Shown piece by piece: positions 37,267 through 46,583 of a stretch of DNA of 64,000 nucleotides (the stretch's first letter is position 1; every line of letters starts with the position of its first letter). Under the pieces are notes generated by a model that was not told where the DNA came from, searched no databases, and saw nothing but the letters and a program-made list of their open reading frames with translations. The translations under genes were made by a program, and so were the position numbers. The stretch is from a virus: positions 1 to 64,000 of IMG/VR virus record IMGVR_UViG_3300023202_000137. One strand, 5' to 3'.

Positions 37267-38798
37267 TAGAGATCTAGTCCGGTGTCTCCGTTGATGATTG
37301 TGACGTTACCAATGATCGGGAACTCGTCGTTCTCAAGCGGTACGTCTCGATCACTCAGGTTCAGCAAAAAGTCCTCGAAGGAATCACCGATCTTTCGTAC
37401 CCCGCTCGTGTCGCGCACGGCGTTGTAAACATCGGAGAAAGCAACCTCGCCCGCAGGATTTCCGCTCGCATCTTTGAAGTTGAATCCAAAGTCTACGTTG
37501 GGGTTTGGGATTTCATCACCGCTTGCATCGGTTGTGACCAAGTCGAAGAATGCTTGAAGGCTCGCAAGTATCGCAGCTCGCACCGTGGCAGAGTTTGCCC
37601 CTTGCTGCAGAAACACGGTGGCCGAAATGTCGATAGCCAAAAATGAGGGGTCTACCACGAACAGCTTGAATGTCACCGTGTTTGGAAATGTCTCGGTCAC
37701 CTGTACCAGCACTGCGTCCTTTAGGGCGGTTGATGGAACGCCCCCCCCGGTGGGAATGATGGTGAGCTGCCCTTGGTTCTCTGGGATCCCTGGGTCCTGG
37801 TCGGAGGTCAGCATCAAAGCACGAGCTACGCCGGGAACTTTGAGTGCGTTGATCTCGTAGTCTTCCCTTGCAACCGTTCGATTCAGAACACGGAGAGATA
37901 GCGGTGCCTGCAAGCGCGCAGTTGCAACACTCATCCGAGGCCCACCACCGCTGGCTTTCAGAAGGTTCTCTACCCCAACACGAACAGGATTCCCGAAGCT
38001 ATCCTGAAAGGTGCCTTCCACTACCTGAATGTCGCCAACCTCAACGTTTCCATCCGATCCACCGCCAATCTTAAAGTCGAACGTGATGGTTCCGGTGGGG
38101 ATCAACCCCTGTATGCCGTCTCCAAAACGAACGCGTGCGCGGTCGTTTTGATCAACAGACACCGTGAAGTGACGGTCGGTTGCTTCGCTTTCCAGAAAGT
38201 TGTCTACCTCGGTAAAGGTTCCCTGGGGAGTGCTGATGACCATCGATCCGTCGAGGTACGGAGTACGCAGAAGCAAAAACTCTTGGTCTCGAAGGCCGGT
38301 CGAAGCTCGCGTGTCCTGAACTGTCTCGCTGTTCTCAACGCTGACCCCTGTGATTTCTGCAGGGTCCGCACCTGCAGGGATGACGGCCTCTGCTAGAAGT
38401 TGGAAGCGCACCGGATCGGTGATCTCCAGAGTGCGAACGATGGTTCCAACAGGAAAGGTAACCGACCCAGGCGTTGGCCCGTCCGGCAGAAACAGGCGAG
38501 TGTCTACGCTTGCTGCGGTTTGCGTTGGAAGCTCGAAGCCTATGAGCTTTGCGAGTGCGATGATCGAACGTCGCTGGGTTGCTGTAACGATGAATGCTTC
38601 GTTTGCCTGGTTGTCCTGGTACAAGCCAAGAACGTCGCCGACGAACGCCATCAGCTCCATCAAAAGATTCCCGAAGCTCAGCACGTTGAAGTCGGTCCAG
38701 TCCGGGAAGATAGATCGAATCAACCGGATGAGTCGTTCACGAAGTGCGTCGAAATCCTTGTCGGTGTAGTCAACGCTGCGTGGGAGAATGGAAGTCAC
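37266..38798 (-). CDS. Baseplate J-like protein
   Basis: A protein of 510 residues from GTG 38798. N-terminal YTDKDFDALRERLIRLIRSI, FGNLLMELMAFVGDVLGLYQ and RRSIIALAKLIGFELPTQTA match the J-family opening; TVAREDYEINALKVPGVARA matches the central J signature. Established: J proteins form the wedge ring of contractile baseplates. Coupled by GTGA to the gp25-like gene. Confidence 0.88.
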   Translation of the reverse strand: MTSILPRSVDYTDKDFDALRERLIRLIRSIFPDWTDFNVLSFGNLLMELMAFVGDVLGLYQDNQANEAFIVTATQRRSIIALAKLIGFELPTQTAASVDTRLFLPDGPTPGSVTFPVGTIVRTLEITDPVRFQLLAEAVIPAGADPAEITGVSVENSETVQDTRASTGLRDQEFLLLRTPYLDGSMVISTPQGTFTEVDNFLESEATDRHFTVSVDQNDRARVRFGDGIQGLIPTGTITFDFKIGGGSDGNVEVGDIQVVEGTFQDSFGNPVRVGVENLLKASGGGPRMSVATARLQAPLSLRVLNRTVAREDYEINALKVPGVARALMLTSDQDPGIPENQGQLTIIPTGGGVPSTALKDAVLVQVTETFPNTVTFKLFVVDPSFLAIDISATVFLQQGANSATVRAAILASLQAFFDLVTTDASGDEIPNPNVDFGFNFKDASGNPAGEVAFSDVYNAVRDTSGVRKIGDSFEDFLLNLSDRDVPLENDEFPIIGNVTIINGDTGLDL

Positions 38799-39226
38799 AC
38801 CAGCACCTCAACTGTGTCTGGGCCCAGCAACACTTGGTTGCCTGGCACGTTCTGATCGATGAAAGCCCAGACCACCTTGAGCACCATCTGGTTTTGCTCG
38901 TCGATTCGCTCGGGCTCTATCAGCTCGATGTCGAGCACGCGAACCCTGGTATCCTGACGTGCGAGAGCTTCCTGCGCAAAGATGCGGGCCTTCTCTCTGT
39001 TCGCCGGACTATTGTTTGCGTGACGCAACGTGTAAAGGAGCGACCCGGCTTCGGTGCGCCACGGAAGCTCCCCTTGGGCCACCGCAGATGCAGCCCGGGT
39101 TCCAAGCACCTGACCGATGGTCGCGCGAATTAGCGACGACGCTTCGGCGTGCGCAAAGTCTCCCTTGCCGTCCCGTTGGAACGGTCGTATCAGGCCCGAC
39201 CCTAGAAACGACTTGAAGCTGCTCAT
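38795..39226 (-). CDS. gp25/gpW-like baseplate wedge protein
   Basis: A protein of 143 residues. SSLIRATIGQVLGTRAASAV, GELPWRTEAGSLLYTLRH and a final VEVLV-type strand (RVRVLDIELIEPERID) match the gp25/W family of sheath initiators. Typical length 110-150. Placed directly before the J gene as in other myophages. Confidence 0.82.
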   Translation of the reverse strand: MSSFKSFLGSGLIRPFQRDGKGDFAHAEASSLIRATIGQVLGTRAASAVAQGELPWRTEAGSLLYTLRHANNSPANREKARIFAQEALARQDTRVRVLDIELIEPERIDEQNQMVLKVVWAFIDQNVPGNQVLLGPDTVEVLV

Positions 39227-39230
39227 GCCC

Positions 39231-39944
39231 TCACACCGGAATCGCGTTGCGTACGTTCGAGATTATATCTACCACGCTATTGAGTAGTTGCACGAGGTCT
39301 TCCAGTGACTCGGGGTCTCCAGCCCCGCTGATGTCTATGGGGCTCTGCCCGATAAGGGGCAGAATGATGTTGACCGAATCGAGCAACGCTCCGAGAGATC
39401 CAAGTGAGTTGGCAACGTTCGTTGCCGACGTGTCTACGTCTGTCTGTGCGCACTCAAGGAACTGATCGAGGTTGGGGTCGTTCAAGGCTTCTGCCTGCTC
39501 AACTAGCAAGGCAATGCGTTCGGTGTCTTCTAGAAGTTTCTCTAGAGTACCAACTGCTCCCTCCAAAAACGCAATGACGGCATCGAGTGTTCCCACGATG
39601 AAAAGCGGCGCAGAGATCTGAGGAACGAGCGCGAGCAGTTGGGAGATCTTCTCTTGAAGGTCCGGGATGCAGTCCAAGATCGGACTCGGGTTGAGCTGGG
39701 AGATTGCTTTGGGCACTGCGAGTACGCAATCAAACAGTGTTTGAATCGTGCCGATGATATCGAACAACGGTTTCATCGGAGCAAGTGCGGTACCGGCTTG
39801 TGCCATGATGTTGGCCGCAGGTACTTCAGGAAGCTCGATCTCTGCCACACTCTGCTGAATGCTTTGTAGAGTCGCCCCACCCGGGAAGGTGATGGTCAGT
39901 GCCGGTGGTGGGTCTGGGAGCTGGACGCAATCTGCGATAGCCAT
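39231..39944 (-). CDS. Hypothetical baseplate-region protein
   Basis: A protein of 237 residues, very low in charge and rich in Leu, Ile, Ala and Pro. Long helices (SPILDCIPDLQEKISQLLAL, LFIVGTLDAVIAFLEGAVGT) could be membrane-active or coiled. Lies between spike and gp25-like genes, so it may be part of the spike or needle. No family recognised. Confidence 0.58.
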   Translation of the reverse strand: MAIADCVQLPDPPPALTITFPGGATLQSIQQSVAEIELPEVPAANIMAQAGTALAPMKPLFDIIGTIQTLFDCVLAVPKAISQLNPSPILDCIPDLQEKISQLLALVPQISAPLFIVGTLDAVIAFLEGAVGTLEKLLEDTERIALLVEQAEALNDPNLDQFLECAQTDVDTSATNVANSLGSLGALLDSVNIILPLIGQSPIDISGAGDPESLEDLVQLLNSVVDIISNVRNAIPV

Positions 39945-39953
39945 GTGTACCTC

Positions 39954-40526
39954 TCAAATTGGTTTGTTGCTCGGCGTCACTTTGCGTCCTTTGATTTGAA
40001 CGTTTGGCGCGTCGATGTTCACGATACCAATGGACTGAATGTCCACCGATGTTGTTCCTTGAATCGTGATGCTGTTTTCCTCCGCGTTCATCTCTATCAG
40101 GTCGCCAGTCTTGCGGTTGATGATCTGCAGCACGCGCCCATCCTGCGTGTCGTCCAGAAGGATACCCCAATTCTCGCTGCTCCAGATCTGAGCATCTAGT
40201 TTTCCCGCAACCTCTGCAGGAATTTCGTCGCGACCTTGGGATGCTGCCTGATAGTATGGGTGGTCTGGGTCACCACGGTTAAACCAAATCGCAACGGCTG
40301 CTCCGAGGCGAGGTACGCCATCGAACCCAACACCCTTGGATCCACCTGCAGCCGGGCCACCAAGGGGAAATGCCCATGCACTCGACGGCTCAATGAGCCC
40401 TGGGATCTTCACCTTGACTCGACGAAGCTCCGGGTCTCGGTCAACAACTTCTCCAATATACATCCCGAAAAATCGTTGCTCTTCGTCGTCATATTGCCCG
40501 TCGTCGAATCCACTGAAGCCACCCAT
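39954..40526 (-). CDS. Baseplate spike protein, gpV/gp5 OB-fold type
   Basis: A protein of 190 residues, ATG 40526. GMYIGEVVDRDPELRRVKVK, IPGLIEPSSAWAFPLGG and AAVAIWFNRGDPDHPYYQAA match the OB-fold of phage spikes; repeated strands near the C-terminus (NSITIQGTTSVDIQSIGIVN) suggest a short beta-helix. Forms the membrane-piercing tip under the hub. Confidence 0.82.
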   Translation of the reverse strand: MGGFSGFDDGQYDDEEQRFFGMYIGEVVDRDPELRRVKVKIPGLIEPSSAWAFPLGGPAAGGSKGVGFDGVPRLGAAVAIWFNRGDPDHPYYQAASQGRDEIPAEVAGKLDAQIWSSENWGILLDDTQDGRVLQIINRKTGDLIEMNAEENSITIQGTTSVDIQSIGIVNIDAPNVQIKGRKVTPSNKPI

Positions 40527-41731
40527 CACGTACCTCGCTTTATTGGGTTGGGATGGAATGTGGTTTCGCCGCTCATCTCATTAACACGTTCAAACAGCTC
40601 GTTTCCTTCTTTCACTTGCTTGGTGTTCTTGTCCGCATCCGTGTCGCTTCCCCCGAGTGCTACTCGCAAGGCGCTTCCGCGTCGCAGATTGATTGCCTGA
40701 TCGTAGCCGTTGCCCGTGATCGTGTGTTTGGAAACAGCCACGTAGTATTTCCCAGACAGGTAGTCCCCCATCCCCCCAACCTCGATCACGCGCTTGGCTG
40801 TCAGGGTAGGGTCTCCCACGATATTCAACTTCATCTTGATTCGCTCACGCGAGGCTTTGCGAAATCGTGCGTCAGCCTCTCGCTTTGCCTGCCGCTCATT
40901 CTTTGCCGACGAGTAGTGTCGCGTACCTGTCGCGTTCCGATCCTGGATGCTGGTTTCTCCGGTGCGTGGGTCGACTACCTCTATCTGATTACCTAGCTCC
41001 GTCCTCGACGTTTTCGAGTCTGACCCTTCCCCCTCAAACTCTTTTTTCGTTTCCGGGTCTCGACCTTTGACTCTGATGTTTGCTGGTTGGTGTGCGAGAT
41101 TGGCGTCCAACTCAAAGCTGATGATGTCCCCCCGACCAGGGTCGGTGAAATATTGAAGACGATGGGTTGGTTGCGTGTCGAACTCTTCCTCATGCCAATG
41201 CAATCCCGTGTGATCCACGTAGAAGGTGAATCCTTCCTTGTTTGCAAGTCGCTTGAGTAGCCGGGCGTCGGTCTCTGCAGCCTGCACGATGGTCTCGAAC
41301 TCTTCGTCGGTATTCTCGACGAAGAGAAAGTTCCTGTCGAACCCGTTCTCTATAGCGATCTGTCGCACCACATCTGATCGACGTACGTTGTTGAAGGTGC
41401 GAGTCTTTTGCTCGCGGTCCATAAGTACGCTTGTCGCTAGTGCCTCTACTGTGAGATCGATACCCCCTCGAACCTTTTTGACCACCACCTGTCGTGGCGG
41501 GTGCATGTTGCCAATGTACCCCCAGGCCACTTCGAGCAATTGACCACGAGCCCAGGTTTCGTCGTCAATCATTTCCAAGTCCCAGTTATCGAGCTTGATA
41601 ATGCATCGGTCAGCCATTCGTGCGTTGTCTTCGAACTCGAAGGACATAAGACGATCTTGCAGGTCCACACGCCGGTCTGAGTCATCCCCCCCGACAATAC
41701 GAATGGAAACTACAGGACCGTCACGGCTCAC
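40526..41731 (-). CDS. Tail hub protein, gpD/gp27-like
   Basis: A protein of 401 residues from GTG 41731. MSFEFEDNARMADRCIIKLD, MDREQKTRTFNNVRRSDVVR and FYVDHTGLHWHEE match late-control D/tail hub proteins, including the R-S-D-V-V-R-Q-I-A helix. The C-terminus has GGMGDYLSGKYYVAVSKHTI, a conserved hub strand. Works with the spike protein coded next. Confidence 0.82.
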   Translation of the reverse strand: MSRDGPVVSIRIVGGDDSDRRVDLQDRLMSFEFEDNARMADRCIIKLDNWDLEMIDDETWARGQLLEVAWGYIGNMHPPRQVVVKKVRGGIDLTVEALATSVLMDREQKTRTFNNVRRSDVVRQIAIENGFDRNFLFVENTDEEFETIVQAAETDARLLKRLANKEGFTFYVDHTGLHWHEEEFDTQPTHRLQYFTDPGRGDIISFELDANLAHQPANIRVKGRDPETKKEFEGEGSDSKTSRTELGNQIEVVDPRTGETSIQDRNATGTRHYSSAKNERQAKREADARFRKASRERIKMKLNIVGDPTLTAKRVIEVGGMGDYLSGKYYVAVSKHTITGNGYDQAINLRRGSALRVALGGSDTDADKNTKQVKEGNELFERVNEMSGETTFHPNPIKRGT

Positions 41732-42070
41732 CTAGAAAAGCTCTCGTCGTTTGGGGTTGAATATTTCCTCGCGCACAGTTCTCTCTGATGGGACAAAAAG
41801 AACCGTACCTTCCTCCAGCTCTAGCGTTGGATCGTGAATTGGGTTTGGCTGAAAATCAGCAATGATCCACCAAAGGCCTGATGGGCGCTCGGTCACTCCT
41901 TTGAAGTACCTGCCCGCAATCGTGAACAGACTTTCCCCCGCAGAAACCAAGTGCTGCACGTTATCGTTCAAGTCCTGAAAGCGAAACGGAACGCGCCGTG
42001 TCAGGACGCGAACGCCGTTTGCTTCGATGGCGCTTGTGAACTCGTGTCGGCTGTTGAGTCGTGGAGGCAT
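41732..42070 (-). CDS. LysM-like tail protein (gpX/gp53 type)
   Basis: A protein of 112 residues. LVSAGESLFTIAGRYFKGVT, LWWIIADFQPNPIHDP and LEEGTVLFVPSERTVREEIF form a LysM-type module as in small baseplate proteins. Sits between hub and tube-initiator-like genes, as in other contractile tails. Confidence 0.75.
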   Translation of the reverse strand: MPPRLNSRHEFTSAIEANGVRVLTRRVPFRFQDLNDNVQHLVSAGESLFTIAGRYFKGVTERPSGLWWIIADFQPNPIHDPTLELEEGTVLFVPSERTVREEIFNPKRRELF

Positions 42071-42642
42071 TACAGGTTTGCCCTTCTGCTCCCTTGAAAG
42101 AATACGTCCTCAGACACCATGCGAACGTCACGGATCTCTGCGAAGTTCACTGTCGCAATGTAGATCAAAGGGCTTCCGTCGGTGGCAAACTGCAAGTAGC
42201 GGATTCGTAAATCATTCAGTGTGCACACGAGTGAAATCACCTTGGGCCAAATAAACAGAACGCGTGGAGGAGCCCCGCCCGCTACAGTTCTGGCGTTCGC
42301 ACGAGGCACGGTCAGACTCTGCAGAAATCGCTTGAACAGCAGTATGTCTCTCGGGGGGGAGGGTGGGCCCGTCAGGTTTCGGTTGAGCTGCTCTTGCTGG
42401 CTCGCTTGGGCAAAGGCTGACACGTAGAATTGGACACCGGGGATTGTGTGCGGCCCAGTCCCAACGTACTGCCTGGTCGGGTGACTTTGGCCAACGATCT
42501 GCTTTTCGGCCCATCGCACATTGATGGATTCTTCCAACTCGGTCGGGTTGAAGGGGAATTCGAACTCGCGTTGGTCCACACCTTCGAGGGGATCGACCAG
42601 AGTCAGAGTGCCACGGGCTGGGAATGCGGTACCTGGGAACAT
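42070..42642 (-). CDS. Tail-tube-initiator-like protein (contractile-injection-system tube cap family)
   Basis: A protein of 190 residues. EFEFPFNPTELEESINVRWA, FIWPKVISLVCTLNDLRIRY and LIYIATVNFAEIRDV are typical of the small tube-initiator/LysM-associated proteins downstream of tape measures. Function in tail initiation is inferred from family and position. Confidence 0.68.
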   Translation of the reverse strand: MFPGTAFPARGTLTLVDPLEGVDQREFEFPFNPTELEESINVRWAEKQIVGQSHPTRQYVGTGPHTIPGVQFYVSAFAQASQQEQLNRNLTGPPSPPRDILLFKRFLQSLTVPRANARTVAGGAPPRVLFIWPKVISLVCTLNDLRIRYLQFATDGSPLIYIATVNFAEIRDVRMVSEDVFFQGSRRANL

Positions 42643-42644
42643 AG

Positions 42645-45083
42645 CTACACCGTAGGCACCGGAGCGTGACTACGTCCAGCAGCAGATCGCTGCCCGTTGT
42701 TGGCTGCGCGAGCAATTTCTTCCCCATCCACCTGCACGCTTACCGTCTGTGGTCGCTCGACAAATTGTTCGAGCTTTTGAAGAAGCGTACGCATCATGTC
42801 CCCAGACCCCTCCTCCTGGCGTCGTGGATCCTGCTTGGATGCCACCACCTGGGCGACCGATGGAGCACTCACCGGGCTGACTGTCGGAGCTGTGGGTGGC
42901 TTCTTTTCGCCTGGGCCAGAGGTCGGCGCGTCGCTGTTGAAGCCTAGATCGATGTCGAATCCAAAGAGGGAAGCAATGCCTTCGTTCACTCGCGCAGCGA
43001 CGCTCAGGAACTTCAGTAGTTTGCTCGTGATGGCGTTCATGGCAGAGGTCCCAAGGTCTTTGACGAGCTGCCAGGATTTGGCGAAGTTCCCAGAGATTAG
43101 GTTTGCGATGATAGCAATGGTCGATGCAATGAGATTTGCGATGGGGGAGAACACCTCACCAAGAACCTTCCAGACAAAACTCACCACGCGAACTGCTGCA
43201 GCGATCTGTTTCAATATCGGAACAATGAGCGTAACGCTGATCCCTGCTACGACTGCGAGCACTCGCCCAAGCGCTTCCCCTGCAGCCCTGAAGGCTTCAA
43301 ATGCTGTTGCGTTTTCCTTGGGGTTTCCAGGTCCAGAAAACACGAACCCGAACGCCTCCCCGACTTCGCGAAGGGCTCCGACGAAAATATCGAACAGAGG
43401 TTCAACAAACGTAAAGCCAGCCTTGAGCCCTTCGATCAGTCCGTCGAAGAATCCCTTGATTCGATTCACGAGCACGAACACGCGAATAGCGAATCCTTTG
43501 ACGCCTTGGTTTTCAGCCTTCGATAGCTCCTCTTGAACTGCACCAGAGAATCCACCCTGTGAAAACAGTTGCGCCATGGCTTGGAAAAATAGCTTCACAC
43601 GCTCAAAGATTCCGCGAACTAGATCTCCGAACCCACCAAGATTTGCGTCAAACGCTGCTTTTACGAGCTTGAAGGCGACAACGAGACCACCAACAGCAAG
43701 CGCAAACGGAGCAACCGCAGCCAACGCGCCACCCAACAAAGCAACGAACCCGCTCAAGATCACACCCAAAAGAGCCAGACCACCTTGCACTAAAAGAAGC
43801 GTACCTGCTGCGGCGAGAAAGGCACTTCCAAAGACAAAGACACCAGCGACAATCTTCTGCATGTCCGGCCCAAGAGCTTGAAACCCTTTGATGACAGCAT
43901 TGAGCGCGTTCGTTATGCCTTCGACAAAGGGGCGGAATATTTCAGCGAATGGCCGACCGAACACAATCGCCAAAGTCTGCAAAGTACCACCCAGCAAGGT
44001 TTTCTGACCTTCAAACTTATCGAGAAGTTGATCCTTGAACTCTTTGGCTGTTCCCTCTGCATTGGCCATCTTTCGTCGAAGTTCCTCGATTGCTTCGGCC
44101 CCCCGCAGTGTTACCTGCTCACCATCTCTCACTACCTGGGTTGTTGCGCGCTGGATGGCATTGAACGCGAGCATCCCTCGTGCTCCGAACGCAGTAGCTA
44201 GTCGTTGCTGCCTCTGCTTGTCGGTCATGTTCTCGGTGGCACTTGCAAAGTCTAGTGAGATATCGATCAAAGATCGCATCTGCCCTGTTTGTTCGTCGAA
44301 TACCTTCACCCCTTTTTCAGTGAGTTGTCGTTGTGCATTTTGGTCAGCACCAAGTCGTCGTACAGCTTCACGAAAGGCAGTAGCGGAACTCGACGCATCA
44401 ATGTTGGCGTTTCGCAACTGACCGACCGTGATCAATGTATCATCCAGGGTTTGGCCGAATTGAGATCCCGCCGCCGCTGCTTTCGCAAGCCCAACACTGA
44501 AGTCGCGAGTTTGGAAATTGGTAAGCTGAGTCACACGCAGCAACTTGTCCGTCACACCCCCAGCTTCCTCGGCTGCTATTCCATACGAGTTTAGGGTACC
44601 GACCACAGCTTCAGCAGCTCCAGCAACACCCAATTGCCCGAGAGATCCTGCAGCAAGATCGAGCACCGGTAACAAGGTCTCGGTCGCCTGGGCTGCATTC
44701 TGCCCAGCGGTTGCTAGTGATGTCAGTCCAGAGACAGCTTGGTCGGGAGAGAACTGCGTTTCTATGCCTGCCTGGACCGCCGCCTCTTCAAGGGATTTCA
44801 TCTCTGCCGTAGTGGCTTTGGTAACAGCCCCAACAGCAGCAACCGACTGCTCGAACTTACCTGCGGCACCTGCGAGAGCAAAGCTGGTTGCCAGACCCGC
44901 AGCTCCAACACCCGCAAGAATGAAACCAGCTTTTACCTGGCCCATCCCTTTGCCGATTCGAGCTGCTGCAGCATCAGAAGTTGCAGCAGTTTGTTGTAGG
45001 TCGCGCTGTACGCTCTTGAATGTTGCAGCACCAAGGTTCTGGGCCGTAAAGACAAAACCGAGACCCAGACTATTCAGCGCCAT
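42645..45083 (-). CDS. Tail tape measure protein
   Basis: A protein of 812 residues. The N-terminal TP901-type core includes [40 protein letters not shown] and [20 protein letters not shown]; several hydrophobic segments lie at about 410-480 and 640-690. Established: tape measure length sets tail length, and roughly 800 residues would imply a tail of about 120 nm. It follows the frameshifted chaperone gene. Confidence 0.9.
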   Translation of the reverse strand: MALNSLGLGFVFTAQNLGAATFKSVQRDLQQTAATSDAAAARIGKGMGQVKAGFILAGVGAAGLATSFALAGAAGKFEQSVAAVGAVTKATTAEMKSLEEAAVQAGIETQFSPDQAVSGLTSLATAGQNAAQATETLLPVLDLAAGSLGQLGVAGAAEAVVGTLNSYGIAAEEAGGVTDKLLRVTQLTNFQTRDFSVGLAKAAAAGSQFGQTLDDTLITVGQLRNANIDASSSATAFREAVRRLGADQNAQRQLTEKGVKVFDEQTGQMRSLIDISLDFASATENMTDKQRQQRLATAFGARGMLAFNAIQRATTQVVRDGEQVTLRGAEAIEELRRKMANAEGTAKEFKDQLLDKFEGQKTLLGGTLQTLAIVFGRPFAEIFRPFVEGITNALNAVIKGFQALGPDMQKIVAGVFVFGSAFLAAAGTLLLVQGGLALLGVILSGFVALLGGALAAVAPFALAVGGLVVAFKLVKAAFDANLGGFGDLVRGIFERVKLFFQAMAQLFSQGGFSGAVQEELSKAENQGVKGFAIRVFVLVNRIKGFFDGLIEGLKAGFTFVEPLFDIFVGALREVGEAFGFVFSGPGNPKENATAFEAFRAAGEALGRVLAVVAGISVTLIVPILKQIAAAVRVVSFVWKVLGEVFSPIANLIASTIAIIANLISGNFAKSWQLVKDLGTSAMNAITSKLLKFLSVAARVNEGIASLFGFDIDLGFNSDAPTSGPGEKKPPTAPTVSPVSAPSVAQVVASKQDPRRQEEGSGDMMRTLLQKLEQFVERPQTVSVQVDGEEIARAANNGQRSAAGRSHAPVPTV

Positions 45084-45089
45084 CTCAAC

Positions 45090-46042
45090 CTACTTTGTTT
45101 TGCTTGCCTCTTTGATCGCTTTGGCTTCTGCCTTCCGCTGATCAGTAATCCTTTCGGCAAGCCAGTTCCTATGAGTCACCGTTAGCTCCAGGTAGTCAGA
45201 CCGAGAAATCCCGTACCCGCTACCTCCGTGCTGACTCCAGAGTACACCAAACTCTAGCTCCTGACACTGCTCTGCATCTGGGATGATTCCGAGATATCCT
45301 CCTGCACCTGGGATCTCTTCTTGCTGCGAGAAAAAAAATTTTGGCTACCCACCGGCAACTCAGTGTCGAACTGAAAATCGCAGTGGGGACACTCAACATC
45401 AATAGTGGTCTCTATCCCACACCCTGCCCGGTCGAATTCTTCTCGAAGCTCCTGAGCCTGATCTGAGTCGAGGTTCTCGATCCAGGATCGCAATTGCTTC
45501 TTCTCTACCCCTTCCACTTCGATAATCTGCAGCAGCATCGACTCGGTTGCGAGCTGATCCCGCTTCTCTGCTCGGATTCTCGTGTGAGCCTTCTGCACGT
45601 CAGCAGTGAGTAGCTTGAAATGCACCCTTGTTCCGTTGAGGGTGGTCTCGAATCGGTTTCCATCTTTGTAGATTCGTTCCGATTCCTCGGACAGCTTCTT
45701 TAGTTCGAGCTTATCGAGAGGTACCTCCCACTCAAACTGCTGTTTGCAGAGAGGGTTTACACACTGCTGACGAAAGGCAAAGTCCTTGCCGTAGGTGGCG
45801 ATCCGCATCTGCATAACCGCGTAGAAATGATCTCCAACGAGAACGCGCGACCAATTTGGTCGACCACCGTCAGGAATGGGGTAGGGTCCAACTGCGGTGG
45901 TTTCCTCCCAGATTGAAGCCAGAACCTTGTTGAGGCCCGATCCGTTACGCGCCTGGCGCGTGTCGGAAAGGATGTTCTCTTCTTTGACTTTGAGTTTGCG
46001 GATGACCCCAGACAACCCGCTGGGGCAAGTGATTTCAGGCAT
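45090..46042 (-). CDS. Tail chaperone, predicted -1 frameshift product
   Basis: If ribosomes slip by -1 at A AAT TTT (45341-45335, within AAAATTTTTTTT), the zero-frame 236 residues continue for 81 codons to a TAG at 45092, giving about 317 residues. The extension ([40 protein letters not shown]) looks like a real folded and helical tail, and no other start explains this coding-quality stretch. Established: lambda G/GT and P2 E/E' make such pairs just before the tape measure. The extension ends six bases before the tape-measure start. Confidence 0.75.
45254..46042 (-). CDS. Tail chaperone / T4 gp26-like protein, zero-frame product
   Basis: A protein of 262 residues. [40 protein letters not shown] and [15 protein letters not shown] with CPHCDFQF resemble the T4 baseplate-hub assembly family (gp26 type), with two CxxC-like pairs. 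It occupies the slot of a tail-assembly chaperone between tube and tape measure. At 45332-45343 the frame reads CAA AAT TTT TTT T, a slippery run; see the fused product. Confidence 0.75.
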   Translation of the reverse strand: MPEITCPSGLSGVIRKLKVKEENILSDTRQARNGSGLNKVLASIWEETTAVGPYPIPDGGRPNWSRVLVGDHFYAVMQMRIATYGKDFAFRQQCVNPLCKQQFEWEVPLDKLELKKLSEESERIYKDGNRFETTLNGTRVHFKLLTADVQKAHTRIRAEKRDQLATESMLLQIIEVEGVEKKQLRSWIENLDSDQAQELREEFDRAGCGIETTIDVECPHCDFQFDTELPVGSQNFFSRSKKRSQVQEDISESSQMQSSVRS

Positions 46043-46060
46043 TGGAGCCTCCGTATCTTC

Positions 46061-46078
46061 GCGACCCTTATTGGTCGC
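46061..46078. other. Intergenic hairpin of GCGACC/GGTCGC half-sites
   Basis: GCGACC-N6-GGTCGC between tube and chaperone genes. The arms are the half-sites of the GGTCGCGCGACC palindrome in reverse order. May be a weak terminator or processing site. Confidence 0.4.
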
Positions 46079-46098
46079 GCTGTACCTGTTCTTCGACT

Positions 46099-46566
46099 CT
46101 AGCCGTCGCTAGGATCGAAGTAGTCATACGTCACGGTAACCGAGTTGATGGTGACTTCATCGGCGTTGTTATCCCAATCCCCTGCAACGAAGTTGGTGGG
46201 CCATGCTTTGTTGAGCTGCCACCGTCGAAGCTCGGAACCGTCACGATCTTGCTGCACAACATCTGCGTCGCGCTTGTACTCTTCATCGACCAAACCGGTA
46301 CCGGTCGCAGCGTCCGCCACTTCCTTGAACCAATTGTACAGGTCGAGATCTTCAGTGGCCCCACGCCCCAGGGTCACGTCGGAGAACGTCACACGCCCAG
46401 GACTCTTGTTGGGGATGATTGCGCCACCCTCGTAGTATTCGACCTTCGCCGCCTCTGCGGACAGCTCGCTCGCCGTTTGGAACCCGGCTCGGTCGAATCC
46501 GTCAACATCCACAATGAACTTGAACTTCTTGTGGAAGCTACGGGGATTTCCTTGCAGTGAAGGCAT
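46099..46566 (-). CDS. Tail tube protein, T4 gp19 type
   Basis: A protein of 155 residues. [60 protein letters not shown] and [20 protein letters not shown] match the gp19 tube family, including the conserved W-x-L-x-x-A-W-P. Forms the inner tube within the sheath coded next to it. Confidence 0.9.
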   Translation of the reverse strand: MPSLQGNPRSFHKKFKFIVDVDGFDRAGFQTASELSAEAAKVEYYEGGAIIPNKSPGRVTFSDVTLGRGATEDLDLYNWFKEVADAATGTGLVDEEYKRDADVVQQDRDGSELRRWQLNKAWPTNFVAGDWDNNADEVTINSVTVTYDYFDPSDG

Positions 46567-46583
46567 GGATCAACTCCTTGTGG

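Noticed and set aside
45220-45402. A 60-residue minus-strand ORF at the frameshift site
   Set aside because: It is the third frame across the chaperone junction, is basic and Cys/Arg-rich shadow, and the -1 extension explains the stretch better.
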